Source of the DNA: Prosthecobacter debontii
GTDB taxonomy: Bacteria > Verrucomicrobiota > Verrucomicrobiia > Verrucomicrobiales > Verrucomicrobiaceae
NCBI GenBank assembly: GCA_945860295.1
Contig: CAMAQH010000007.1
Span: forward strand, 103,224-167,223
Length of the DNA: 64,000 nucleotides
Direction: 5' to 3'
Shown in pieces: positions 9,302 through 18,342 of the stretch. A program made the position numbers and the translations under genes. The number at the start of each line of letters is the position of its first letter. The first letter of the stretch is position 1. The notes below the pieces were generated by a model. The model saw only the letters and a program-made list of their open reading frames with translations, was not told the DNA's origin and searched no databases.

Positions 9302-10278
9302 CGTGCCAATGCCGCCTCCTTCCTGACGTTGCGCACCTTCCAGTCCGAGCCAAAGAACTCCAGCGCGACGGGAATGAACGCATGGATGAACGCGCCCAGC
9401 ACCATCGCCAGCACTGCCCACTGCGCGAGCGTGAGCCCCTGATGCGGCAGGGCCAGCGGCACGACGAGATCGCCCAGCGCCTCGGTCGCGAGATGCTTAT
9501 CATTCACATCATGATAAGCACCGAGCAACGAGGTCGCGACCCGATGCAAAGTATCGGCCTCCTGACGCGATTGATGCCCGTCGATGAAGCTACCCTTGTG
9601 CGGATTGCCGATACCAAGCACCAGAAGTTCCCGCACCGATGTAGGGCGCGGATTGATCGGCGCGAGCGGCACGGAATCGCCGTCTGTGAGGATGATCACG
9701 CGCGTGCTGCTCTTGGGGAAGTCCGCCACGATTTCCAGCGAGCGATTCACCGCCGTCCCGAGATCCGTCTGGCCGACAGGCATCGCATAGGTGAGCGGCA
9801 GGCCGTTGAAGACATTTCGCACGAGTTCAGGATCACGCGCCTCCATCACCACGGGCAATGAGTCCGTGTAAAAGCCGATCACGCCGAAACGCAGATTGCC
9901 GCTCACGCGCTGCAGGATTCCCTCCACGACCTCGCGCATCCGCGCATGACGTGTCAGCGTGCCATCCGGCCCCGAGTCCTGCAAAAATATGCTCGGCGAC
10001 AAATCCGCGACAAACACTAAGCGCGTCGCCTCCGCATCGTGCCGTTCCATCGCCGTCGCATCATCCGGCGCTTCGAGTTTCAGCATCAGCAAGGTCGCCA
10101 CGCCCCATGTGAAAGCCGTGAGGCCCACCACACGCAGCGAAGGCACCACATTCGTCCACGCCGCTGCTCTGCTCGGCCCAAACGCCAGCTGCGCCGTCAC
10201 GCGAATGCGCCGCGCATGAATCCACTCGGCAAGCGAGACAAGCAGCAGGACAGTGGTGGCGGCAATCAGAGGAACCAT
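9298..10278 (-). CDS. VWA-domain membrane protein, BatA/BatB-like
   Basis: This 326-residue protein has two N-terminal membrane segments (about 3-19 and 48-68), a von Willebrand factor A domain (about 85-265) and a C-terminal membrane segment (about 284-305). This is the layout of BatA/BatB proteins. The metal-ion-dependent adhesion site looks complete: DLSPS at 92-96 fits DxSxS, T171 lies in GQTDLGTAV, and D199 in ILTDGD. It is the first gene of the operon that runs down to 4638. A 77-bp gap separates it from the DUF1501 gene upstream on the same strand, so a promoter may lie there. Unlike full Bat operons, no MoxR ATPase, DUF58 protein or second VWA gene is adjacent. Confidence 0.88.
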   Translation of the reverse strand: MVPLIAATTVLLLVSLAEWIHARRIRVTAQLAFGPSRAAAWTNVVPSLRVVGLTAFTWGVATLLMLKLEAPDDATAMERHDAEATRLVFVADLSPSIFLQDSGPDGTLTRHARMREVVEGILQRVSGNLRFGVIGFYTDSLPVVMEARDPELVRNVFNGLPLTYAMPVGQTDLGTAVNRSLEIVADFPKSSTRVIILTDGDSVPLAPINPRPTSVRELLVLGIGNPHKGSFIDGHQSRQEADTLHRVATSLLGAYHDVNDKHLATEALGDLVVPLALPHQGLTLAQWAVLAMVLGAFIHAFIPVALEFFGSDWKVRNVRKEAALAR

Positions 10279-10355
10279 TCGTGAAGGGGCGATGCAAACG
10301 TCTATAGCGTGGGCTTTCTAGCCTGGGGTGAACTGGTAGCTTTTGCCCATCGAAG

Positions 10356-11840
10356 CTACGCAATCACCCCCTTCACCACCTTCGCCGGATTCACACCGGT
10401 GAGGCGGAAGTCGAGGCCTTGGAAGCGGTAGCTGAGCTTGTTGTGATCGAGGCCAAAGAGATGGAGGATAGTGGCGTGGAAGTCGTGCATCGACACGGGA
10501 TCACGGGCGACGTTCCAGGCGAAGTCATCGGTCTCGCCATGCACCTGGCCGCCTTTGATGCCGCCGCCAGCCATCCATAAACTGAACGCGGCAGGATGAT
10601 GGTCGCGGCCCGTGACTTTCTTGAAGCCCTTGCGGTTTTCGCCCAGCGCGGTACGGCCGAATTCGCTGCCCCACACGACGAGCGTGGTGTCGAGCAGGCC
10701 GCGCTGTTTGAGGTCCTTCAAAAGCGCGGCGATGGGCTGATCGACCATCTGGCAATTGTGCGCGAGCTGCGGATCGAGCGCGCTGTGATGATCCCATGAC
10801 GCGTGGATGATATTCACAAAGCGCACGCCGCGCTCGACCATGCGCCGCGCGTTCAAGCAGTGCCGCGAGAAGGTCTGGTAGTTGCCAATGCCGCCGAGGT
10901 TGCTCTTGATCGGCGGCTCGATGCGATCCACGCCATACGCATCGAGCGTGTCCTGTGATTCGCCGCTGAGATCGACTAGCTCTGGTGCCGAACTTTGCAT
11001 GCGGAAGGCAAGTTCGTAGCTGTTGATGCGCGCTGCGATCTCTGGATCGCCGATGTGCTTGTGCTGGAGACGATTCAAATCATTGAGCGCGCGGATGCTT
11101 GCCGACTGCATTTCAGGCGTGATGCCATCAGGGTTGGCGAGATTCAACACAGGTGACGCGCCATTGCGAAACATCACGCCGCCATACGACGACGGCAAAA
11201 AGCCGCTGGACCAGGTGGAACTGCCGCCTGGCAAGCCACGACCTTTGCTGACCATCACGACATACGACGGCAACTCTTGCGAGGCATTACCGAGGCCGTA
11301 CGTCACCCACGAGCCGACGCTCGGACGCCCGAGCCGGGACTCGCCGCAGTTCAGCATGAGCTGTCCGGGCAGGTGATTGAACTGCGTCGTGTGCATCGAA
11401 CGGATCAACGCGATGTCATCCGCACAAGTGGCGATGTTTGGCAGCAGATCGCTGATCTCCATGCCGCACTGGCCATGTTTTTTGAAGATCCTCTTTGTGC
11501 CCATCACGGTGGCCGACTCCTTTTGTAGGAAGGCGAACTTTGCATTGCCCACGATGGAATCGGGCAGCGGCTGGCCGTCATATTTGTTGAGCAGCGGCTT
11601 CGGATCAAAGAGATCCATCTGCGACGGCCCGCCTTCGAGAAAGATGAAGATGCATCGCTCCGCCTTTGGCGCGAAATGCGACACCCGAGTCGAGAGCGGA
11701 TTCGCGGGGATGCTCGCATCCTCCGCGAGCAAGCCGTCCTGCTTTAGTAACGAAGCTAAAGCCAGCGTCCCCAGTCCGCACGAACTCGTCGCGAGGAAAT
11801 CGCGGCGGGTTTGGGTGAGGTGTTGTTCGAAGGGGGACAT
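10356..11840 (-). CDS. DUF1501 domain Tat-exported protein
   Basis: This 494-residue protein begins with a twin-arginine leader (R12-R13-D-F-L, then a hydrophobic stretch GLGTLALASLL). The body has the sulfatase-like fold features of DUF1501: FIFLEGGPSQMDLFDPKP near the start, LMLNCGESRLGRPSVGSWV, ASWDHHSALDPQLAHN, and VVWGSEFGRTALGENRKG near the C-terminus. The family is a member of the alkaline phosphatase/sulfatase clan without a defined substrate. It lies 20 bp downstream of the enolase-superfamily gene and probably closes the catabolic operon. No DUF1549/1553 gene is directly adjacent, unlike the other two DUF1501 genes in this window. Confidence 0.95.
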   Translation of the reverse strand: MSPFEQHLTQTRRDFLATSSCGLGTLALASLLKQDGLLAEDASIPANPLSTRVSHFAPKAERCIFIFLEGGPSQMDLFDPKPLLNKYDGQPLPDSIVGNAKFAFLQKESATVMGTKRIFKKHGQCGMEISDLLPNIATCADDIALIRSMHTTQFNHLPGQLMLNCGESRLGRPSVGSWVTYGLGNASQELPSYVVMVSKGRGLPGGSSTWSSGFLPSSYGGVMFRNGASPVLNLANPDGITPEMQSASIRALNDLNRLQHKHIGDPEIAARINSYELAFRMQSSAPELVDLSGESQDTLDAYGVDRIEPPIKSNLGGIGNYQTFSRHCLNARRMVERGVRFVNIIHASWDHHSALDPQLAHNCQMVDQPIAALLKDLKQRGLLDTTLVVWGSEFGRTALGENRKGFKKVTGRDHHPAAFSLWMAGGGIKGGQVHGETDDFAWNVARDPVSMHDFHATILHLFGLDHNKLSYRFQGLDFRLTGVNPAKVVKGVIA

Positions 11841-11860
11841 GGCATGATCCTAACGTGGCT

Positions 11861-12991
11861 TCAGAACAGCTTTTCCCCGCCCGTGTATTTCTTCACCACA
11901 TCGGGATCGAGTTCAAGACCAAGGCCAGGAGTTGTTGGGATGGCAAGCATCCCGTCGGCATCCAGCTTCCATCCACCGACGGTGATCTCGTCGATGAACG
12001 GCGATCCGGTGAGGTATTCGACCAAATCGGTGCCGGGGAATGCGGAAGCGAGGTGCAAGTCAGCCGCGAGGCCGACCGCCGTGTTCCAGCCGTGTGGGAT
12101 GAACTGCACACCGTGCTCCTGCGCCATCCAGGCGATGCGACGCTCCTCGCTGATGCCACCGACTTTGGTCACGTCGGGCTGGATGATGTCGAAGGAGCGG
12201 GCTTCGAGGAAGGGCTGGAAGGCTTGGCGGCGCGTGAGAACTTCGCCGCCGCTGATCGGCACCGGCGAATGCTCGCGGAGCTTGGCGAAGTCTTCGATCG
12301 AGTCGGGTGTGAGGGCTTCTTCAAACCAATGCACATCGTAGTCGGCGAGCATCTTCGCGGTGTTGAGCGCCCACTTGTAGCCGTTGGTCCAGTGAGCATC
12401 GCTGCCGCCAGCATCGACCATCAGCTTGTTGTCCGGCCCCACGGCTTCACGCGCGGCTTTCACAATGGCTTCGTCCGTCGCCGCATTGCGTCGCCCAAAC
12501 GGCCCCCAGCCGATCTTGAAAGCGCGAAAACCCTGCGCTTTCACTTTCAGAAGATGATCGCGAAGCTTTTCGGGCTCATCCATCAGCAGCGAGGCGTACG
12601 GCTGCACGCGTTCGCGATAACGACCACCGAGCAGACGTCCGACGGGCTGTCCCGTCGCCTTGCCTAGCAAATCCCACAACGCGATGTCGATGCCGCTGAT
12701 AGCGTGCGTGATGGAACCACCGCGACCAAGCCAGAACATGTTCTGATGCAGCTTCTCACTCACGCGCTCGGGCTCGAGGGCATTCTCGCCGCGATAAAGC
12801 GGCTCCAGCACGGCCAGCGAAGCACGCACAAGCGCATCATTCGTGAACACACTGCCGAGCCCGACGGCTCCTTCATCGGTGTGGACGGCGATGAGCGTGT
12901 GAACGCAGTCTTCAGGCCGGAGTTCATTGCTCCAGCCGCCTTCGGGGGTGGCTCCGCGCAAACCTGCGCAGCGGATTTCTCGGATTTTCAT
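11861..12991 (-). CDS. Mandelate racemase/muconate lactonizing (enolase superfamily) enzyme
   Basis: I chose the ATG at 12991 (376 residues, MKIREIRCAG) because it overlaps the upstream M81 gene's stop as ATGA. A longer frame would run back into that gene. The N-terminal capping domain (1-125) is followed by the barrel. Metal ligands fit the superfamily: D193 (LMVDAGG), E224 (WFEEAL) and E250 (ISGGEV). A histidine-aspartate dyad is visible as D273 (QPDVTK) and H300 (FIPHGWNT). The usual KxK motif reads K159-I-G161, so the second lysine is replaced by glycine. The dyad points to the mandelate-racemase subgroup, which includes sugar-acid dehydratases. The substrate cannot be read from the sequence. 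It lies in an operon with a transporter, deacylase, esterase and M81 peptidase. Confidence 0.9.
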   Translation of the reverse strand: MKIREIRCAGLRGATPEGGWSNELRPEDCVHTLIAVHTDEGAVGLGSVFTNDALVRASLAVLEPLYRGENALEPERVSEKLHQNMFWLGRGGSITHAISGIDIALWDLLGKATGQPVGRLLGGRYRERVQPYASLLMDEPEKLRDHLLKVKAQGFRAFKIGWGPFGRRNAATDEAIVKAAREAVGPDNKLMVDAGGSDAHWTNGYKWALNTAKMLADYDVHWFEEALTPDSIEDFAKLREHSPVPISGGEVLTRRQAFQPFLEARSFDIIQPDVTKVGGISEERRIAWMAQEHGVQFIPHGWNTAVGLAADLHLASAFPGTDLVEYLTGSPFIDEITVGGWKLDADGMLAIPTTPGLGLELDPDVVKKYTGGEKLF

Positions 12992-14487
12992 GGGTGTCGT
13001 TGGAAAAGTTTGGCTTGGGGTTTGAATGGAACATCTGCATCCAGTGGGAACATCGGACGCGCACACTTGGTATGGCCGAGGCTGCGCAGGTTCGCACTCG
13101 TCGAGCCCGGCGCATCCACATCGATGTATTGCGCGGCCCACTCTTTGAACATGTGCGGCTCGCAGTGCGGTGACTTCACCACGACGGCCCCAAAGTGCTT
13201 GGGATCGCAGCCGTGCGCCAGGAAAAGCGCGCGATCATACAGGCTCACCGCGCGGCTCGTGACGATCAGCGTGATGTTGCCGACCTGAATCACCGCCGTG
13301 GGTCCGGCTTGCCACAGCTCGCGTGTCGTTTCGCTGTGAAACCAGCCGTCCGACAACATGCGCACGCGTCCTTCGATCGGCAGCGGCGTGAACCGGGCAG
13401 CATCAAGAGCGCCTCCGACTGTTGTTTTGACGGTATGGCCAACACCTGACGCGATGGCCGCCTCCACAGCACCAGGATCAACAATGGGGATCAATGCCGT
13501 GCCTTCGTAGCCAGCCTCAAGCAGCGCACGCAGGATTGCATTGCTGTCACCGGAGGCACCGGAGCTGGTGGCGTCTGCCGCATCCACAAGCACGGCTGTG
13601 CTGGAGGGATTCTCTTTTGTTAGCCGAGCCGCTTCGACAAGACTGGTGAGCGGCACCTGCATCTTCTGATGATGATCCCAAAACAAGGTCGCGATGCGTA
13701 ACGCTTCGCGCTCGGCTCTTGCAGGATCATTGTCCGTGACAACGAAGCTGTTCGAAGCAAGCGCAGGCACGTCGGTGAAAGGATTGCCCCACATCATCGC
13801 TGCCGAGAGTCCGCCAGCGCTTTGCTCGATCTCCTTCGCCGCATTAACTGCATGAAGAATGGAGCCCGACGCCGTGATCAACTCATCGCCACGCACCAGA
13901 GCGGGCACCGTGACCTTTGCTGTGACCGGTTTCACTTCACCCGCGACGATGCGTAGAAGCAACCGCGCCGCACGCTCACCAGTGCCGAAGAAATCCACAT
14001 GCGGGTAGGTGTGAAACGCTACGGCTGCATCGCTCTGCTCCAGCATTCGGTCCGTGAGGATGCCATGCAGGTCGAGCGAGATCACGATGGGCACCTTCTC
14101 ACCGACAATCTTCCGTGTCTCCGCTAGCAACCATCCTTCCGGGTCACCCTCGCTCCGCGTCGCCATCGCGCCATGCAACGAAAAATAAACGCCATCCACC
14201 ATGGGTGCCGCTTTGATGCTGGACAGCAATTCGCTCGCCAGTCGCTCAAACGCTCCATCGGCCAGCGTGCCACCCGAAGTGATGAAATGCGCGCTGCATG
14301 TCGGCACGAGTTCCACGCCCGGAGCCGCATCAAACACACTCAACGCCCCGCCCACCTCACTGCGCACCTGCCGATGGTATTCGAGAATAGACTGACCATG
14401 ACGGATTGTGAAGTCGTCGTATCCGCTGAGGACCGGATTGAAGGTGGCGACTTCCTGTTTGCATTCGGCGATGAGGATTCGGGGCAT
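12988..14487 (-). CDS. M81 family metallopeptidase, MlrC (microcystinase C)-like
   Basis: This 499-residue protein matches the MlrC/DUF1485 family. It starts MPRILIAECKQEVATFNP, carries FSLHGAMATRSEGDPEGWLL, the probable metal-binding segment ISLDLHGILTD, and FHTYPHVDFFGTGERAA, then the conserved C-terminal domain (AMMWGNPFTDVPALA; DATSSGASGDSNAIL). In sphingomonads MlrC cleaves the tetrapeptide product of microcystin degradation. Other members are widespread and mostly unassigned, so no microcystin role should be assumed. No signal peptide is present, so it is probably cytoplasmic. It starts 12 bp after the esterase gene and its stop overlaps the enolase-family gene. Confidence 0.9.
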   Translation of the reverse strand: MPRILIAECKQEVATFNPVLSGYDDFTIRHGQSILEYHRQVRSEVGGALSVFDAAPGVELVPTCSAHFITSGGTLADGAFERLASELLSSIKAAPMVDGVYFSLHGAMATRSEGDPEGWLLAETRKIVGEKVPIVISLDLHGILTDRMLEQSDAAVAFHTYPHVDFFGTGERAARLLLRIVAGEVKPVTAKVTVPALVRGDELITASGSILHAVNAAKEIEQSAGGLSAAMMWGNPFTDVPALASNSFVVTDNDPARAEREALRIATLFWDHHQKMQVPLTSLVEAARLTKENPSSTAVLVDAADATSSGASGDSNAILRALLEAGYEGTALIPIVDPGAVEAAIASGVGHTVKTTVGGALDAARFTPLPIEGRVRMLSDGWFHSETTRELWQAGPTAVIQVGNITLIVTSRAVSLYDRALFLAHGCDPKHFGAVVVKSPHCEPHMFKEWAAQYIDVDAPGSTSANLRSLGHTKCARPMFPLDADVPFKPQAKLFQRHP

Positions 14488-14499
14488 GGGCGCCTCTTT

Positions 14500-17121
14500 C
14501 TACGGTGCGACAACGCCAGCCTTCATCCAAGACTCATCAAAATATCCAACCGCCACCGGTTCTCCGGTATCGATCTTCATCACCGCCCAATCGCCGAGAC
14601 GTGGGAAGAGCAGGTAGTTGAACGCGGCGAACTCCTTCTCATGAAAGGTGTGGCCGCTGTTGATGACGATGTAGCGATCTTTGGCGAGCGGGTTGGCGCA
14701 GATGAAGGCAGGGGCGTAATCGGCGGACGATTGCGTCTGTTCGCCGAGACGAATTTCGTCGCGGGTCCACGTTATCGGCAGTTTCGTCAGGGATTTGGCG
14801 ATCCAAGAGTTGCTGCCGGGATCGCCGAAGAGGATGAGGTGTTTGTCGCGCACGTCGGCTTCGGTGACTTCGGTGTCGTTCTTCACTGGCAGCTCGCCGC
14901 GCATGTAGCGCGCCCACTCGTATTCAAAGCGCTTCAGGTTTTCCTGTGCCCATTCGTCCACTTTGACATTCCATGGTTTACCGGTGCCGCGAACGCAGAG
15001 AAAGGGCGTGGCGGAGGCGTCGTCGATGGGGCCTTGCAGGCCGGGGCGTTTGCCAGTGAGCGTGATCTGGCTGCGCGGGCCGTCGCATTGCCACCAATCG
15101 CCTCTTTTGCTGAAAACGAGCACGTCATCGGCTTTGTGCGGCGGTAACGCGATCTCGGCACCAGCGATTCGCATGCGGGAAACAGGTCGGTGAATGGCAA
15201 AACGCGTGATGTTGCTCACCTGGCTGACTTCAATGCCGTCGTCGGTCACGTTGGCGCGGAGCTCGGCGCGTTCGTAGTGCTTGCCGAGGCTGAGCAGTTC
15301 GAGCCAGTGACAGCGGTTGTATTTCAGCGTCCAGGTGACGAATCGAAGCTGCTTCGGGTCGTGATCGAGACCTATGGCGACGTGTTCGCCAATGCGGCGC
15401 ATCTGCTCGGCGTGAGTCTTGGGATCAATGACGTGCCCGGTGCCAGGCGAGATGATGTTCACGAATGGGATGCCTTCCTTCGCGAAGACTTCACCCATGT
15501 GGACATGCGATTGGAAGAAGGTGTCCTTGTCGCCGATGCAGGCGATCTCCGGCACCATGCTCGCGTTCGCGGCGTAATCGATGGAGTCGAGCATGTGCAG
15601 GCCGATCTCCTGATGCGGCGGTAACGGTCCGACTTTGATGAAGCCAGGGATCGGCGTCTCGGAGAAACGATGCGTGTCCACATAGCCGCAATAAGGCCCT
15701 ATGGCGACGAAGCGATCTGGATACTTCAACCCGAGATGCCAGGTGCCCGAAGCACCCATCGACATGCCGCGCAGCACGATGCGGTCGCGGTCGATCTTAT
15801 AGTTGCGGCAGACGGCCTCGATGGCTTCAAACACATCCGTCTCGCCCGCCCAGCGGTAGCAGTTCTCCACGCGACCAAGCGGGTGCAGTTCGATGTAATC
15901 GACATAGGGGGCGGGCTTGTCGGCATCACCTTCATCGAAACGTGACATAAACTTCAGCTCGCTCATGCCCACGGGCTTCGAGCTGCCGTGCAGCACGACA
16001 TCGAGCCGCATGGGCTTTGTGCCATCGTAGTTCTTCGGGATGATGACGCCGTAGGGCTGTGTCGAACCATCGACGGTTGAGACGAAGCCTCGCACGACTT
16101 TGCCTTTCTTGGTGGTCCACGGCGATTGATTCGCCGCCAGAGCCGTGACGCGCTCGGTGCCGCGAGCGAGCGCTTTCTCAATCGTGGCGACATCTTTGGC
16201 GGTGAACGCGGATTCATAGCGCAACGCCCATTTACTGCCTTTGTGAAACACCTCGGCATCGGCCAGCAGCTCGGAATGAGCTGGTCTGAGTTTCGCGATC
16301 TGTGCTTTCAGTGTCTCTGCCGCCTTATGCAAGGCGCTTGTGCTCACCGCTTCACTTAGCACAAACTCCATCGCTGCCACGGTGTCCTCGTAGTTGGTGG
16401 AATGACCACCCGCTTCGCGATGAATGCTCAACACCTTGCGTTTCGCCTGATGGAGCTTCTCCGCGAGTCGCAGCACGCTCGCTGGCGGCACGACCTCATC
16501 TTTGCCACCGGTCGTCAGCGCTACAGGCATCGTGAACCTCTCCGGCCACAGCTCCGCGCTGCGCTTCTTGTATTCATCGGGCTTCTCCGTCTTTGATCCG
16601 CCATACGAAGCCGTGCGTGCGTCCTGAAACTTCTCATACTCGACCATGTTCGCCGTTCCGTTCAGGCTGCAAACACCCGCGATCAGTTCAGGATGCAGCG
16701 CAGCGAAGATCAGGGCCGACGTTCCGCCCATGGAGCCTCCCGCGATGAACACGCGGCCAACTTGTTGCCGCCGTTTCATCTCCGCGATGATTTGCACGAC
16801 ATCCGTCTCGGCCTTCAGTCCCATCCACGATGTCTTTGCACGGTAGTCAGGTGAGACAAAGATCAGCCCATACTTCGTAGCCACATCGCGCAGTCCCTTG
16901 CATTCGCCGCGCATGTCCTTGATGAACTGCCAGCGGTCTGATCCATGTCCGTGCAGCGCGATCATCACGTCATGCACGACAAGCGGATCGAACGGCGCGG
17001 GCATGAGTTCCACATAGCGTTGCTCGGAGCCATCGAGACTCGATTTGAAGGCGATGTCCTGCGGCTCAACGCCGAATGCGGAGACTGCGGCAAGGATGAG
17101 AATGGTGCTCGTGGTCTTCAT
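14500..17121 (-). CDS. Secreted protein with two alpha/beta-hydrolase (esterase) domains
   Basis: This 873-residue protein has a short signal peptide (1-18) and two separate alpha/beta-hydrolase domains. The first (about 25-265) has the oxyanion-type IALHGHGSD, the nucleophile elbow GGS130MGG, and a candidate histidine in REAGGHSTNYED. The second (about 335-600) has DVVLHGSSKPVG, the elbow GMSMGA near residue 455, and ISPGTGHVIDPK. The C-terminal ~270 residues include a strand-rich part and a domain with HLILFGDPGSNSWIAK. The second and third parts resemble polyhydroxybutyrate-depolymerase/prolyl-oligopeptidase-type esterases. It abuts the MFS gene with no intervening base (TGA then ATG), which implies coupled translation. 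Substrate unknown; feruloyl or acetyl ester cleavage is a reasonable guess. Confidence 0.85.
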   Translation of the reverse strand: MKTTSTILILAAVSAFGVEPQDIAFKSSLDGSEQRYVELMPAPFDPLVVHDVMIALHGHGSDRWQFIKDMRGECKGLRDVATKYGLIFVSPDYRAKTSWMGLKAETDVVQIIAEMKRRQQVGRVFIAGGSMGGTSALIFAALHPELIAGVCSLNGTANMVEYEKFQDARTASYGGSKTEKPDEYKKRSAELWPERFTMPVALTTGGKDEVVPPASVLRLAEKLHQAKRKVLSIHREAGGHSTNYEDTVAAMEFVLSEAVSTSALHKAAETLKAQIAKLRPAHSELLADAEVFHKGSKWALRYESAFTAKDVATIEKALARGTERVTALAANQSPWTTKKGKVVRGFVSTVDGSTQPYGVIIPKNYDGTKPMRLDVVLHGSSKPVGMSELKFMSRFDEGDADKPAPYVDYIELHPLGRVENCYRWAGETDVFEAIEAVCRNYKIDRDRIVLRGMSMGASGTWHLGLKYPDRFVAIGPYCGYVDTHRFSETPIPGFIKVGPLPPHQEIGLHMLDSIDYAANASMVPEIACIGDKDTFFQSHVHMGEVFAKEGIPFVNIISPGTGHVIDPKTHAEQMRRIGEHVAIGLDHDPKQLRFVTWTLKYNRCHWLELLSLGKHYERAELRANVTDDGIEVSQVSNITRFAIHRPVSRMRIAGAEIALPPHKADDVLVFSKRGDWWQCDGPRSQITLTGKRPGLQGPIDDASATPFLCVRGTGKPWNVKVDEWAQENLKRFEYEWARYMRGELPVKNDTEVTEADVRDKHLILFGDPGSNSWIAKSLTKLPITWTRDEIRLGEQTQSSADYAPAFICANPLAKDRYIVINSGHTFHEKEFAAFNYLLFPRLGDWAVMKIDTGEPVAVGYFDESWMKAGVVAP

Positions 17122-18342
17122 TCAGTGTGTGGTTTCGTAGTCAGGTTGAAACAGCGTCTTGATGCCGACGATCAACGCAATGCCTGCCGCGAGATAAGCC
17201 AGTGCCGTGATGGAGAGTAGCTTGTCGATGCCGAGTGATTGCTTCCACATGCCCCCAAACAAGGTTGCGAAGCCAGACATGATCGCACCGCAGAAGTTGA
17301 GTATGCCAACGGCGGAGGCACGGTTGTCGGCGGGGACGACTTCAAAGGCGGCGGGAAAGATGTTGCCCATGAGGAGGCCGCTGAAGAGTCCGAAGGACGC
17401 GGCGGCGATGCGAGTGACGGAAAGTGTGTCGCTGCTACCGAGGAAATGCAGGCAGGGTGCGCAAAGGATGAGGCTGGCGGTCATGAGCCAGAGGCGCGAG
17501 GCCTTGGTGCGGCGATACATCTTGTCTGCAAGCACACCGCCGCCGAGCAGGCCAACCGCAGTGGTCAGTTGAAGGGAGATTGTGGCGTTGAAGGCTGCGT
17601 CGGCTTGATTGAGCGCGAACTTCTCTTTGAGGAAGGTTGGCAGCCAGCCGTAGAGCAGCCACAAGCCAAAGACGAAGATGGGAAACACCACGCACAACAA
17701 CAGGAAGGTGCGCACGCGGAGCAGGATCGGGAAGGCGAGGGATTTGGAAGGCTTGGATGTCTCAGCGGTGGGGTTTTCATTCACGCCGCGGAGGAAGGCA
17801 AAATACGGCAGCGCATAGAGCAGGCCGATCGCGCCGAGCACAAAGAACGCGCCGCGCCATTGGCCGCGATCTGCCATCCAGCCGCCGAACCAACTGCCTG
17901 CCACAGTGCCCGCGATCTGCGCGGTGGTGAGCACCGCGATGGCGCGCGAGCGCAACTCAGGCGGATGCGCGTTCGCCGTCAAGGCGATGGCCGTGGGCAT
18001 GAAGAGCGATTCAGAGATGCCCATGGCGGCACGCAGGCCGAGCAGGATGAACGCGGAGCCTGCGAAGCCCGTGGCGACGGTGACGATACTCCACACGATG
18101 AGGCTGAGCACGACGAGCAGGCGCTTTGAAAAACGATCCGCGAGCTGACCGGCGATGGGGCAGCCGAAGGCATACACCCAGAGGAATATCGCGCCCGTGA
18201 GACCGAGTTGCTTGTCGCTCATGCCGAGATCGGCCTTCAGCGATGGGAACATCGAGAACACCGCCTGACGGTCGCAGTAGTTCAGAAAATACGTGAACCA
18301 CATGAAGGCGACGAGCGCGCCGGCTGATTTCGCCTTGCTCAT
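17122..18342 (-). CDS. Major facilitator superfamily transporter (anion:cation symporter type)
   Basis: This 406-residue protein shows about 12 hydrophobic segments. It has the MFS loop signature GQLADRFSKRLLVVLS between segments 2 and 3, and the opening FLNYCDRQAVFSMFPSLK, typical of the ACS family (hexuronate, galactonate and other organic anions). A charged residue in helix 1 (D24) and R in the 2-3 loop fit a proton-coupled symporter. The start overlaps the deacylase stop (ATGA at 18342) and the stop abuts the esterase start. It is therefore the uptake step of this catabolic operon, probably importing an organic acid or acylated product. Confidence 0.93.
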   Translation of the reverse strand: MSKAKSAGALVAFMWFTYFLNYCDRQAVFSMFPSLKADLGMSDKQLGLTGAIFLWVYAFGCPIAGQLADRFSKRLLVVLSLIVWSIVTVATGFAGSAFILLGLRAAMGISESLFMPTAIALTANAHPPELRSRAIAVLTTAQIAGTVAGSWFGGWMADRGQWRGAFFVLGAIGLLYALPYFAFLRGVNENPTAETSKPSKSLAFPILLRVRTFLLLCVVFPIFVFGLWLLYGWLPTFLKEKFALNQADAAFNATISLQLTTAVGLLGGGVLADKMYRRTKASRLWLMTASLILCAPCLHFLGSSDTLSVTRIAAASFGLFSGLLMGNIFPAAFEVVPADNRASAVGILNFCGAIMSGFATLFGGMWKQSLGIDKLLSITALAYLAAGIALIVGIKTLFQPDYETTH

